A stretch of 64,000 nt of DNA from contig NC_039516.1 in the NCBI RefSeq assembly GCF_003672135.1, forward strand, positions 4,695,838 to 4,759,837, in the 5' to 3' direction. This document shows positions 20,974-34,800 of this stretch, in pieces. Numbering within the stretch: the first letter of the stretch is position 1; each line of letters starts with the position of its first letter. Below the pieces are notes generated by a model that was not told the DNA's origin, did not search any database, and worked only from the letters and a program-made list of their open reading frames with translations. This DNA comes from Ooceraea biroi (lineage: Eukaryota > Arthropoda > Insecta > Hymenoptera > Formicidae). Both the position numbers and the translations under genes were made by a program.

Positions 20974-23900
20974 TAATATATCTGTATTATTTAAAAATAC
21001 AGTAAATGAGCTAATCAGCGATACTGTGATACTGCTCGGTAATGAATAAAGCAAGTTTTTATTTTCAAGTAATACGATTTGACAGTGGATCACAAATGTT
21101 GTTTTTTATTAAAAATAATAGAGGATACTTCCGAAACGTTTCGTATGATTACATAATTATTTAACATGAAGAATCAGTAAGCTTCGCTGGGCAAATAATA
21201 ACGCCAAAAACCTTCCTTGATTAACTTTAAGCGCATTTGATGTTAACGGGATTTACCGAGACGTAAACTTTGGAAACTTAATTTGTAGATAAATTACCAA
21301 AGTATTCCACGTCGAAACTTAGAAAGGAACGAAGAACGATGACCACGTATCAAACTTTTATTAAAAAAAAAGAGAGACAAAAGATTGGCTTCAACTTTAC
21401 TGAAGTAGGCGACCTTACTGCTGTTCCGCGTACTTGGATGAGCAATCTGCAAACGTTCTGTGCAACTTTTTAAATTCACCTATTTCTTTCGGATGTTTTG
21501 TGGACAAAAATATTTATTATACTGTAGAAGATATGATTTAAAAATAATTGGACAAAATTCTTCTTACGTATCATATCCGTAATCTGTTAATTCTTAATAA
21601 TTATTTGTCAGATTTCTAAGCATAAAGAAAATAGCATTTGTGACATCTATCTAATCAATATTGTCGTATTTATTACATTCAGATAATTAATTTTTATGAG
21701 CCTGATATCGCGATGGTATCGCATTTCTTGGTAGGTGATTTAAGTCTCTTTTTGTGTGGAAGAGACGGTCAATTTGAGCTTATTCAAGATATATATATAT
21801 TGAATAAGCTCAAATTGACCTTGAAACTCGAGGATTGAATCTCCTTGAAACTTTTGCTAAAACATTCTTTGCGTCTTATTGCGTGTTTGACGAATGTAGA
21901 GTCCTGAATCAACTGCAAATATCAAATAAGCGAAGACCTACCAGCAAGATCGAGAGTGCTGGCCGAGGCTGGATAGAGTATCCGCGCAGAGGAAACAGAG
22001 GGGTTTGAGAAACGAGGAAAGCGGTTTGTGGAATTAATCAGTACCGGTTTTCGGTAAATAAACGTAACGAGAATTCCTCAGTCAACTCGTCGAGCTCTCC
22101 AAGAATTCAAGAAAAGGCTACGCCCCGAAGGTAAATTATAGCCGTTCGATAATGAAGTTCTAGCTTTCCGGACAGCGTTCGAGAAACACTAGTAATTCAT
22201 TTGACAAATAAGATTACTGTGTATGTAGTCTTCGTGATACATACAAAATGAATGTGGATGATTATGTGGAGATACTAAATTAAATAAAATTATACTTTAT
22301 GTAACTTTGAATTCTCTCTCTTGATAATAATAAAGTTGATTAAAATATAAAACATAAATTTATTTATTAGACGGAAAGAGGGATATGAGAAAAATATTTT
22401 TATAAATAATAAATTACTTAATAATAACTCTATTTAAAGTTAAATATGATTGTGTTTATTTTTACTAATTATAATTATAAATGAATTTATTATTTCTATA
22501 ATATTATTTGTATTTAACATATAATTTTCCATACAAATAATTTATTTATTTACTTTATAATACAATGTTATGTTTTCATTATTGTATCATGCACACGATA
22601 TTTATTATTAAACTATTACAGGTAATTAATTATTTAAGCACTTAATTTACTATTTCGCGTAATGTCTTGTTAAACATTATGTTAAACATTTTATTTTCTC
22701 GAGAGACTAATTTGAGGACGAGTTTGATCGTTTAATGTCGTTCGACTATTGACACTAGGATTTTTCGCACAACGCTTGTCGACTGCCTAATCCGGTAATC
22801 TATAGGAAAAGAAAAATTAAGGAAGCTTATCTGCCGCATCTTTGGGGACGGAATTGCACAAGGAGATAGTAAATTACACTGGTCAGTCGTGCATCGACTC
22901 TGGATTTCAGAGGATTTTCTCTTGAGCAACAGATTATTTGTTCGCTGATTGCGTTGTATCGCGATTGAGGTTGATAAACGTAGGACCGCAATTAGTGTTT
23001 TGTACGGCCCCCGCGTAGATATTTTATTTAACTACTTTTGCGAAAGAAACTTTTCCAACCGACTTCCCTCCCACCCATGATTTATGCCCGTACCGTTTAA
23101 CAAAGTTTTTATTCGCGGCTGAAGTTGCAAGGTGATTTATACGCATCCCCTGGATTTCACAGAATTTTGCTGCGATGTAAAAACACTTGCTGCGTTTGAC
23201 GGCGCCTTTACATGATGGTACGCGTACAATAGAAATGCGCTCTTTTCGAAAAACTATATATGTTGTTCAATAAAAATGTACGATGTCAGAAAATATATTA
23301 TTTGCAAAGCGCTCCTTTATTATTGCAGGAGTACCTGCAAATTAACTACTTTTCTCCAAATACTTGGCGCAAAAACTGGCACCCCGCTCTTTAACACCGA
23401 TGAGATGAACTTGAAATGACGCTCATGCCTGCCGGAGGAGGGGACTCGAGAGATATAAGTTACAGGGCGAGTTTTGAGCATGTAAATGTGCCGCAGTAGG
23501 TACTCGTGACGGTTGCTGACTGAGTTTGCTGCACGCAAACTTAAACGGACGCGGCCAAACGTGAAATCATAAAAGTTTCAGCTCGAGGAAAGCCGTAACA
23601 GCAGAAGCCATCCGAGAGGCGCTACTCGAGTCGCGGATATACGCGAGCCAATGTCGCGAGCTCCGTCGCAGTATATTTTAAACCGTGATCATTCTCGGAG
23701 GATTAAACTCTCGCCCCGGATTTTCCGAAATTCTGTCTCGATCTTCGCGCGACTTACCCGTCCGCCAGCCGAATGGCCGTCTTCTTATGTGCCATTCAGA
23801 ACGTTCACTTCGCCGTGCAGGACTGGTCTCCGTCCTTTTTATCTCTCGAATAAATTACCCCATTAAACGGACGACGGTTCTTCGTTTTAACTTTCACGGC

Positions 23901-25480
23901 GTAAGGATAAACTCCTTTCGGTAAAAGATCAGGTCGCGACGCTGCCTTATAAAATCGTATTACTGCAAATGAGGCGGGAGGAGACGTTCCCGACACGTAG
24001 CGCATAGTCGAATCGATGAAGCAGATGATCTCGACGCTGCAATAATTTACGAGACAGTTTTGCAACTTGGAAAAGATTGCGAGTGCCGTATGAAGACTCT
24101 CTGTGTTCTTACGATTTTTGCATCCTGGGTTAAAGATCAACGCCGCCTTTCCATCAGGCGGATAAAGCTTGGTAGCAAATAGACTGATAAACCTCGGCAG
24201 AAAACAGCCGCATTTGAGTTGAATGCCCGCTTAGAACACGGACCCGCGTCTACGGTTTCGCAGCCGGTTATTCGGAACTACCGCACTTTTATCTGCCGTA
24301 CACTTTTATCCCCTAGTCGTTCAGGGATGCAGGGAAAGGGCGCATAAGCGCGGATCGACAGCAGCAAGGGCGCGGCGGGGGTACTGCATGCGGAATGGCA
24401 GACGGTGCACTTTGCATCTCCAATGGCCAATTACGTGCTCAGCTTGAAACGCGCCACATTAAAGCGCTATATTCCAGCGGAACAAACCGCCGTATCGTAA
24501 TTCACTGTCATTCGTTGATCGTAAAGAACGTGCGCGGTCGTCTTTTCCGCATGATAAGAGGGCGGTTTATTAATCTTGAATAATATCATCTTTCTGCCGG
24601 CAATTTGCGATCCTTTATTTTCTGGAAAGCATTGATTCCTTCAGGAGCATTAAAGAGAATTAAGCGCACACACAAATGAACAAGGAATAAATTTCCGTTT
24701 CTTGTTTCTTCCTCCATAGTTTAATTTGCAAGAGCTTTATTATTGAGAGGATGCTTCGTGATTTCTTGTCCGGAGATATCAATGCTTTATATTTCCCCGA
24801 AAGAAACATCTGGTCTGTGAACGAATCTGTTCAATGAAAGCGAGGAATCTGGAATAAGTCTCACGATACAACGTTCCACGCCACGTCGTGAATAACAACC
24901 CCATAGCGGCTATTCCGCGCGTTTAATGGCAATGAAACATCAGGACGCCTCGACGAGAAAATAAAAGAAGCAAAGACGAGCCCTGAGGATGCACTCAAGG
25001 AGATCCTTGCTTTGCGGTCGGGAAAATCGGCGTGAAAGAGACCGGGAAGAGGCTGCTAGTGCCTCGCTGCGATGCGGTTTTGCTTTACGCGATTTACTTC
25101 GTGATGCCGTTCCCTCGCGTCCCCCGTTGCGCTTTTCCTCGCAGGATAACGCGCGCGCCACGTCGCCCGCAGGAAGAGAACGTGAATTGCCCTATAAAAG
25201 CGGCAGAAGGAGGACCTTTGAATAAACAGATAAGCTTGCCGGCTTGCGTAAAATAAACGCCGGCTTCGCCGAGCGATCCAGTTTCCAATTTACGGGACTA
25301 ATACCTCCTTGAAAAATTCGACGTCACGTTCGTGCGAGAGAAAAGCCATAATCCATAGCTCGCTGAACGGAGTTCAGAGAAATTGGATCGCGACGCAGGG
25401 TAACCAGATTGAGAGAGATCCAGAAACGAGTTCCTCAGATGAGAACATACGTGCAAGATAAGGAAGCAGAATAAAAGGGT
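20974..25480. other. Non-coding stretch between mariner and the Sidestep-type gene
   Basis: About 4.5 kb, very AT-rich at 22.2-22.7 kb and more GC-rich at 23.3-25.3 kb. Apart from the palindrome at 21767-21820 nothing was recognised: the open frames found here lack codon bias or known motifs. Confidence 0.5.
21767..21820. repeat. 54-bp palindrome (hairpin, 21-bp arms)
   Basis: The left arm starts at 21767 (ggtcaatttgagcttattca) and the right arm ends at 21820 (gaataagctcaaattgacc); they pair perfectly around an atatatatatat loop. It is intergenic and has no clear target duplication. Confidence 0.9.
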
Positions 25481-25499
25481 GTAACACGAAATTGATGTG

Positions 25500-25505
25500 T
25501 TTATT
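25500..25505 (-). terminator. Candidate polyadenylation signal of the Sidestep-type gene
   Basis: AATAAA on the minus strand (tttatt on +) lies about 120 bases after the predicted stop codon at 25624-25626. It is the first good hexamer, implying a short 3' UTR. Inferred. Confidence 0.4.
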
Positions 25506-25623
25506 TATGTACAATATTTACAAAGGCGTAGTGTGAATCAAAGTGGCTATATAAATGTCTTTTAGTACGCGCCAACACGTGCGAACGTATGGCGTTCATC
25601 GCGTCTTCTTACACCAGTCTCCA

Positions 25624-25836
25624 TCAGCCATGGTCCAGGGGCCTCCTCCTATACCCTGTTGAACGATGGTCGACGACCCGGAAGTTAGGCGATGCGGTAG
25701 ACGTCTGGATCTTCTCGTCCATCCATCTAGACTGCCGCTCGCCCACTTTTCTTAACGTCCCAGCCGGTGTTTGACCTTTTAAATGCAACTCTCTTGAATA
25801 CTCCTGCCGATCGACTCTGAGTGCGGCCTTTGAAGA
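25624..25836 (-). CDS. side-like: Sidestep-type gene: terminal exon, end of cytoplasmic tail
   Basis: The exon reads SSKAALRVDRQEYSREL...QTPAGTLRKVGERQSRW...RRRPLDHG and stops with TGA. Two acceptors are possible, attctacag before 25836 and tcttcaaag before 25827; both keep phase 0 with the preceding exon. A long pyrimidine-rich tract precedes them. Basic and polar residues fit a cytoplasmic tail. I know no motif here, and the assignment rests on frame, splice signals and position. Confidence 0.6.
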   Translation of the reverse strand, partial: SSKAALRVDRQEYSRELHLKGQTPAGTLRKVGERQSRWMDEKIQTSTASPNFRVVDHRSTGYRRRPLDHG

Positions 25837-28800
25837 CTGTAGAATGTCTATAATAGATTGAGACAAAAATGAAGTAAAAGACTTGAGAAAATGAAAAATG
25901 GAGAAATTATATGTACATATATATTTACATAACTGATTGCAAAAAATAGGCTTATCGACAGTTAGATTCTCGTTAAGCGAAAAATCTTGCAAGACGATAT
26001 AGATATTGAATTTGCATAATTGTTTTATGCAATGGTTTTGCATTTTTCCAAAGCGTTCCACGCGCAAACTATTATTTAAATATTTTATTATATCGTAAAT
26101 TAGATCGAAACGGTAAGAAAGAAACTCCCTATTATTCGACATAACACCATTGCCAAGTTAAATCGAATTTGGAAGATATTTGTCTAGGGCTTAAGGTTAA
26201 AAGACCTGTCCGTCGATGGAGGTATATGATACCACTTAGAAAAATGTGCAAGCGACAACCGGGAATCGAATTCGATCTATCCGCGGAGAGCTCCTCTTAT
26301 TCACTGGACTAGCGTAGAATTTTTATAGCGGGTACTTTTACGATATTTTTATGATATCGGAATATACATGTCTCACCAGCGGCGAATTCAACGATGAATT
26401 CTCTATTCGCGACGGTGAAATACAAAATTGAAATATACACATTCATAAAAGTAAATAAACTTTACTGTAATCATCATTTATGCATGGATGCATAGCTTGG
26501 ATCTTCCAAAAATATAAATCGCGCGAAAATATAAATAAAATTTCTATACATAAAGTTCTCTCGTATTTTAAAAGAAAAAGTAAACCGAGTAAACGAAGAA
26601 ATGGAGAACGAAATTTTTATAGAAAAGAAATTTAGTCTCTTGAAATGTTTCAGCACATTTTTAAAACAATTGAAAGTTTGCGACAATATGATGTGAATTT
26701 TTGATACCCTCTCAATGCTCGATTGCAATTATCGAACTTTTTCATTATTCAAAATAAGTGTGTCAGATGCGACAAAACTGTTTTCGATAAATTCGGCTCG
26801 CGTAAAGACGACAACAGAATCATGAAGAAGATCATGTGAAATTCAAAAGTAGTTTTCTATATTCAGAGCTATTGAGGTGGAGGAACGTGTCGATATACAT
26901 TCTCCGTAGATTAGGAGCTTCCAAATTTGCAGCTGTGTGTCTGCTTATAAGACTTCTTACGTCGCTTCACCTTTTCGAAGAAACTTTTATGATATTTGAA
27001 CCAATATGCATGAAAACATGAAATCTTGTCTACTATAAAACATTTTTAGTATAAAATTTTACGAAACATGCAACTCTCTTGATCAAATTATTATGCAAAT
27101 ATAGAGAAAAGCCTGATGAGTAAAGCAGTCCTAGCTAACTAGCACAATATTTTTTTCTAGCATTTAGAAGCATCTTTTCATCTCCTTTGCTTTGCCTTCG
27201 ATAAGACGACTGGTCCTTGTCCTTTTGGGGAACCACTGCTTCGGATGAAATCGGATTACTCACGTTCGGTGATGCTCTTGGATAATCTGAATCTTCTAGG
27301 ACGTCGTGAGACATCTCGCGTCCTTCCAGCTGACGTGGTCTTCGTGGTAGGGACCCGTAACGAGGGAGCTTTCTGTCTGGAAGAAGTCCCAGGACGGACT
27401 TAGCGTCAATCGTATAATCGGTTTGAAGTAAGCCCGCGGATTTCACAAAGTATTTTGAACTTCTTGGAGGCAACTTTAGCGTGGCGCTCGTTCCCTTCTC
27501 ACGGATGGCACTTTCGATTGCTCCTTACTGTTTTGTTTGCGAAAGCCGAAAGTTCGCGGCTTGCGAGGGGGTATTGTAAGTGCCTGGGAGCACCAGGTGA
27601 ACGTATTCGTTCGGTTACTTTTATGCGGGAGCCAAGAAATCCTCCAAGGACTGAATTTATTGACGTTAATCAAAAAAGATCACCAGGGTTTACCTTTCAA
27701 ACAATCCGCGTTTGATTACTTAATTGTCGAGTATCTCAATCGCAAGCTAGTGTCGATATTAAATTTTTCTCCAACTGTAACTGAATTTTGTAAAATATTG
27801 GCCAATCGTCAATTATTAAGTTTTAATTTTTTGATAAAGTGGATTTATATTAGTAAACTACAAAATACGGAAGATTATAATTATTGAATTTTAATTTCAA
27901 TTTCCGTGAGGCAGAGAGCTTAAGTGAGTATAACAAGGGAATTTATCTGCCAAGATATCTTGCAAATTTAATCTGCGGAAAACGCATTCACTTCCTGTCT
28001 TAATGTATCTAAAAGTTTTACACTGGGTATTAATTAAATATTAATTAAATAATTTATCATGAGCCACGGAGATTATCATTTATCATTTATTATGCGTCAC
28101 AGAGAGATTAAAATACCGCGGAGAACGCAAGGCCGATCAGAAATCGTCGAGAAAGTCTTCTTTTGGCATTTCCTGTAAACTCTCCACCCGATTCTCCCTC
28201 GTGTAGATTACCGCATACGTACATATCCTCGCGTGTATACATGCACATATATGTACTCTCGTGGTCCTTGTATGCATATGCCGATACACTAGAGCCATCC
28301 GCATACCGTATGTGCAATTTTCTTGAGAGTACCGTTAACGCACGTCGGTGCTCTAAGGCAAAACCCGATATTCTTGAAGTCCCCGTACAAATGCGGCAGT
28401 TCCATCAGTCTAAGTAGAAATTCACCGAATGAGATAGCCGGTTATGCCCAGACGATATGCTCCCGGTCTATTCTTTAAAGGGGCACTTGTAAGATTTAAG
28501 CGCTAAATCCCTATCCGACCCGAGCGATTCAACATTTTGCAATCTGACATAGTGAACCCTCTCGCGGTGCTCCAAGAACGTCCCGTTAACTGCAACGAGC
28601 AGGCGAATTAAGGGAAACCGACAATTTTATACCGCGAATTTACAAATCTTTACACTTCGCAATGAAAGAGTGATTTGGAAAAAATTCTTGAACCTGTCTG
28701 TTGTTTCTTTTAATTTTCTCCTAATCGGATTAAATCATTTAGTTCCTTAATGGTATATAAAAGCAACTTACCTGTGAGATGATTGGTCAAGGCCGTCGTG

Positions 28801-31800
28801 GGTATGAGATCCGGATTGCCGTCTTCCTCCTCGCCCTTACCCGCGAAAGTCGCGATGCTTGGCTGCTGCGGCGGCGGCTTCGGCTTCGTGGGGGTGGCTG
28901 CGTGCCTCCTCCAGAGCGCCATTAGCACACCGGTCACGATTAATCCCAGGCCGGTCGCCGTGCCCCCGAGTCCAATCAGGATCGGTGACATGTCGACCGA
29001 GGACGTCGACTCGCCTGTGAACGAAACCGTTACTGATCCTCCCCCGTCTATAAATAATGTATCCTGCGATGGTCACGGGGCAACCCTCTTCTGGCGGGTC
29101 TTGTATAACAGGATTATATAAAGCTGAACACGTCTTACGTACTCGTTCGCGGCGAATTTCTGGTAAATCATGGTTACGTAATTAAAGAAACTGTACATTG
29201 TTCACTCTTCATGGTCTCGTTACTTACATCATTATTGTATCAACGAAGTTCTCTTGCTTTTCCAGAAATATCAGTAAGTTATAATAACAAAAGTTTCGTT
29301 AATGGAACAACGTAAGCATGTTTCTGCATTGATCTTTATGTAATCTCCTAATTTAGATAAAATTACGTACGTATTCTGGCATCATTATTCTGATATCATT
29401 ATTCCTGTTACATGTGCGTTTATTCCTCTTACATCGAAACCCATTTCTTTTTGCAAATTGAGTTTCTCCATCTGTCTATTTATTTGCCTATTTATTTATC
29501 TATTTATTCAATGTAATAGAAGGTCTTCCCCATTATCGACCCTCTTCATTCCGAAATTGCCAGGCTCGCGATACAGGTATGCCTGCTTAAGATCCCGCGC
29601 ACTAGATGTGGTCAGCCATGGATCAGATGCGGCCGGGCGTTCTAATTTACCTGTCCGACGTCCTCTCGGCAAACTCTCGCGTCGGCGCGAGCGTAATCTG
29701 TTTCCAATTAAGGCGCGGAGTCGGGGAGTCGATCGTTCCGAACTTTGTGGCAGGTTGCATTACGGTGGCCTAACGCTGCGGCTGATTTGTGAGTCGCCTG
29801 CTCTGGCAAGGCGCGAAAGGGCGGGTGAAAGAGAGAGAGAGAATGAACTGTGCAATGGATTAGGAATAGCCGGGCTCTGCGGGAAGCGACGCGCTCGCCG
29901 GTCGCGTCGTCTCCGCGTCGTCGTTAATCATTCGGCTTAAACCGCACCGCGAGTGTGTGCGAGTACACGCGCCGCGTGTACGTGTATATTCATGCTCATC
30001 CCAAAATTACTACGTTCTTTTTTGAGAGAAACTCCTCCTGTGCGGTTGACTCGACTCGACAAAAATCTAATCGATCACTTCTATAATTCCGAAAAAGACA
30101 TGAAATTTTGGAATAATCGGATTACAGATACAATCGGATATTCGCTGCGATTATAGGGATATTATATTTCTACAAACTCCGATCTCTTACGTAATAGAAA
30201 CGAGATTTCGAGAATTCCCGACCGCAGTTCGAAAATTTATAAGCGTCAAAATTTAACACGCTCTGCGTTAATTGAAATCTTAAATCTTATCATGGTTCTC
30301 CCACAATCCTCTTAAAATTAGCTCATAATTGCAGATATCACATGTTAGTAGTCAGAAGATCACGAATAATCATTATTTTTTCAGCTGTGTACTTTTTAAT
30401 CCAGATTTTATCTCGCATAATTTTAAAAATTGTATATTAGATATTGGGATGGCTGAAATGAGATTAAAACTATAAAATTAAATTAAGATAATATTGTTAT
30501 TCTTATCGGCAATTTTAAAACTTTATGTTAAAAAGTATTTTTATGGATTTATGAAGTAAAAGTTTGATATTTTATTAGATTCGATAATTCGGATTGACCG
30601 AAGAATCCGCAGGTGACGGGAAAGTTTCTGGGGCACGCGGTACAAATTGCAAACGTTGTAGCAAAGGCTGTAATTCGATCACTGCGTAAACAGGTACCCA
30701 TCGAAGTCGCATCGACACTGCACAAACAACCGACTGGCTAATTTGTTTCCAATTAACAATCAAGTTTCAATTAAATAGTAATTAGCAACGTACAAAGCGC
30801 GTCTATTCACTGCCGTTGCGAAGCGTAATTGAATACGAACGAAGCGAAAACGTTAAAGAAAGACGACCTGTCGGACCGAAGGGGAAGCACACTCCCTTTC
30901 ACCCTTAGCAGCGACGAAGGGTCGCATCCCTTCGCTTTGCACTGAAACAAAACTGCGGCGTGCTGTGTCCTGATTTCATGGAATTTCGCCGTTGACAGTC
31001 GATGACCCTCTCGACAAGTTGCAGAATAATGAGGGTAAATACTCAAACGCGACGCCAGTTCTAATGGAGCAATGCTAACGTAAAATTACGTATAAAAACA
31101 ATTCTCTTCTCCCAATATAAATTTTGAAATTTTTTGATTAACGATATCATGTGACTTGACAATTTTCTGGCAAACTTTGCTACAATTTGCCGATTAATTT
31201 CAAGCCGAATTTACATTGGTAGAATTTTAATTCAGACTTTAATTGATCGCCGCGCCGCGATATTTAACATAGGAGCTTAATACGCTGCCAGCTAATGGTA
31301 GCCGTTGTTCAAATTTTCAAAAGAGGAAATGTACGCATTACTCTCGATTCACTCTGCATATCAAAAGAGAGTGTATATAATTCAGGAGCCCCGCAAGGTC
31401 TTATCCTTATCATATCGCCGTGATCAAGCTTTTCGCCGAGGATTAACAAAAGTAACGGTCATTTTCGATTTTAACGGGAATCGCGGCCGGGAGAAAATAG
31501 AGGAGAGCGTGCGGACGCGGCGGAAAGCAGAATGCATAATAATGACTCATAAATTTTGACGCTCATAAATTTTCCGCGAGGGTCGAGCGGCCGACCGCGC
31601 GCATGTTTCAGCGAAACCGGCGACGAGCACGAGTAGGGTTGACTTCTCCGGACGCGGCGAACTGTTCAACAGGGATCATTTGCATGTCGTCGCTAACGTT
31701 TCCGGTTGAAATAGCGGAGTCACGGTCGCGTCTAAATTGACGGCTGAAATTTAACGCGCTTGTTCCTCAAATGCGCCGAACGCAAGCGAAAAGCACACGG

Positions 31801-34800
31801 AGAAAGATACGGATCCGTCTGTCATCGGCATCTCGACTTTTATGGACTTTGCGAAATGACGCGACACTTTTGTGACGCACGTATTTTATCGCGTAACTCT
31901 TTTACAACGTATAATTTTCGCGGCGCATGCGAATGCATAATTAAATGACGCTCGATTAGCGCGGTAATCGATCGTCTTCCGTAACGATCGGAACTTTTGC
32001 AAAGCTCATTAAACTTTCTTCTTGATGGAAAATAAAATGCCGCGGACATCTGGAATTTAAACTCAGAGTTTTATTAATCCACGTTCATCCGCGATCCTTT
32101 ATAGTTAAGTGAAGTGCAACCCTTCATCCTCGTAATTTCCACGGTACACATTTTTTACTGCACTTTTTTTACAGTAAGAAAAATTACACAGAGAAATTGG
32201 AGCGGGTCTTGCGCGAAACGTGCGATTTTTGCCGCACCATATTTTCACCAGAGTTTGGATAACGTTTGGACGGACGAAGGACCAACTGGTCGATCGATAA
32301 GCCGCGATTTGATGCAAACGTCAGCCCGCCAGGGGGAAAACGGGATAAAGGGTGCGCAATGAGATGAGGAAAAAAGCTTCGGTGCGGGCCCGGGATATCG
32401 ATTCCATGCACTCAGGATTATTTGCATCGCGATTGAAAGGATTAAGAAGGGTTCCTCGGAATTTCCTCTCCGGAGTTGTACTCTATAGATTTTTAGCCAT
32501 GTATAATTTATGAGACCTTTATCATGCGCTGCATGAACTATGTAAAACCATGCATGTACAAAAGGACCTATTCTTTACTCTGAGGCTTCGTCACTGTAAG
32601 GAAAAATGTACAATTACGATTTATGAGCAAATAGATTACGTAAAATATTCGATTTCTGTGTGTTATTGATGTTATGTTAATCGATCTAATTTTATTATAG
32701 CATTGATATAATATTAACAAATTTGCATTACATTTTACATCAACATTTCTTTCTTTAGATCAAGAACATAGTTTATGTAGCACATGATACATTGCTTATA
32801 GTTACTTTGATATTTTTTCAAAGCTGTTATCGCAAGTTAAAGCAAGATAAATTTTGCAATTTCCGTTCCAGATAGAGAGGAACAAGCGATTGAAGTAAAA
32901 TCAAAGTTCATCGATGTTGGTAAAACTAAATCTTGTTGCGTGATAGGCCAAACAAAATAGATCAAACACATCTTCGGATTGCGTTAGCAGATATACCCTG
33001 TGCAAGATTATAGGCCACAGTCCTTTCAGGAAATACGATTTCTGAGCGAGTTATCTCTTTGCTCACCACTCGGCGCGTCTTGATTGGACTTAGCGGAAAC
33101 TTACCGGTGAACTTGGCCACCCCTTTCAAGGCAACCTCTATGGCGTACGGCTCGCTGGAACCCTTCGCGTTCACCGCGTAAAGGGCGACCTTTGCCGGCT
33201 TAAGCAACTGGAATTCCCAGTACGGACTCGAGGACTCCAGACGCCGGTTGCCCACGATGGCAACGAATTTCTGCGGCAGACCGCCGTCGTATCCCTCGAC
33301 GCAGGATATCCTCACCCAGGAGCCGTTCAGATTGTAAGTGGTGCAGTTCTGCAACGGGTAAGGTCTGCCTGCGAAGAAGATGCGGCTTTGAAGATCGCGC
33401 GAGCGGGAAAGACCGTGGCAGGCGAAATGCAATCACTGATTTGGGATGCGAAATCGCAAGGCCCTCAAAGGACATATTGCATGTTCATTTTTTAAGTAGA
33501 CCTCGCCTTTTTATCCTATACTAATTCTGATCTCTTGTGTATCTAAAACATTATATATATATAAAACAGAGAAATACTCCACGGAAAACAGGATAATAGT
33601 ACATTATGTCATTATGCTAGTTTTACAAGAGATTTTCTTGAATTCGTTTATTAGCATTCGGATTCAGAATTTAATTCTCCTTTTATTCCAAATCGCAAAA
33701 TTGCGGAGGTTCCTTTCGCAAATTCTTTGAGAGCGTCACGGAATATGCAGCGAGAAACGGGATGCCGTTGTTGCAATAAAAAGGAGAATGCAAAGGATCA
33801 TTGCGGTGCGTTTTGCCGGCGCGTGTTCCACCATATTAGGATTTTACTGCATTTGTTTTCGCCATGCGTTGCGCAATTGCTTTTGCCATCGCTAATCTTC
33901 TGGAAAGTGGAAAACGCAAGAAGATAGTCCGGGAGGGCGGCTAATAGCATCGCCGTTGCTCACAGACGGCGGCTGCGGATTAAAGCACCGGTTAAAACCG
34001 TCTTGTTTTTCGCCATCTGCTTTATTGTGCTCATGTCGTGTGTAATACGAAGCCATTTCGTGTTTCCGTGGAAAAAAGGCCAAATTCGTAATTATCTTGC
34101 ATTTCTTTTGAATTTACACAATTATGTCTGATTTAGCGAAAATCAGCGTAAAATATCAGTCTTTTTCTTTTAATAAAGTGTTTCTTGCAACAAATTATTT
34201 CTCAGCAGAAATATTGCATGTGGTGCTCGAGATATATTTTCTATATATTTTCGATATTACAAAATTTCATAATATTATATTCAAATATCGTATTTATAAT
34301 GGTACAGAAATATAATGGTTGTCTTTGTCTACTATCTGTCCCACTTTCTATTTTAAAAATAAAACGTGAAAGCGCGACAACACGGTTCTGGGACATCGTG
34401 CATTTACAATAGATTTATAACTGGCGCAGTCGAGAGCACTTGCGAAACGTAACGAGGTCGACTTCATCACTTCGCGTCTTCGCGGTTCCCTCGGAGATTA
34501 CACGTTATATCGGCATTGCGCGCTTCTTGTTTACGGCCTCTTCAGGATCGGCTTACGAGAGAATGTGCATCGAAAAACAACGACACTTGCCTTTACTGCC
34601 ATCATGTCGTCATTCCAATTAAATCCCGAGCGCTCGCGTCGTTAAAAATCGCGTCATTATTCGTATCTGATAAGGTATTTTTGCGGAACATTCTCCTCCA
34701 ACGTCTATAAAAAATTTATGGAGCGAGATAAAATAATTTTGATTCGGATTCCGCTATTTTTCCCTTTTTCCTTTTATTAGTACTCACATTTTGTACTCAC

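Noticed and set aside
28710..28771. Extension of the transmembrane exon reading frame to GKLLLYTIKELNDLIRLGEN
   Set aside because: A consensus gtaagt donor at 28771 cuts the frame, and the next exon fits in phase; the extension is intron.
29458..29940. 160-residue open frame on the + strand
   Set aside because: Arg/Ser-rich, no domain, lies in an intron on the opposite strand, with repeated tttattta at its start; likely chance.
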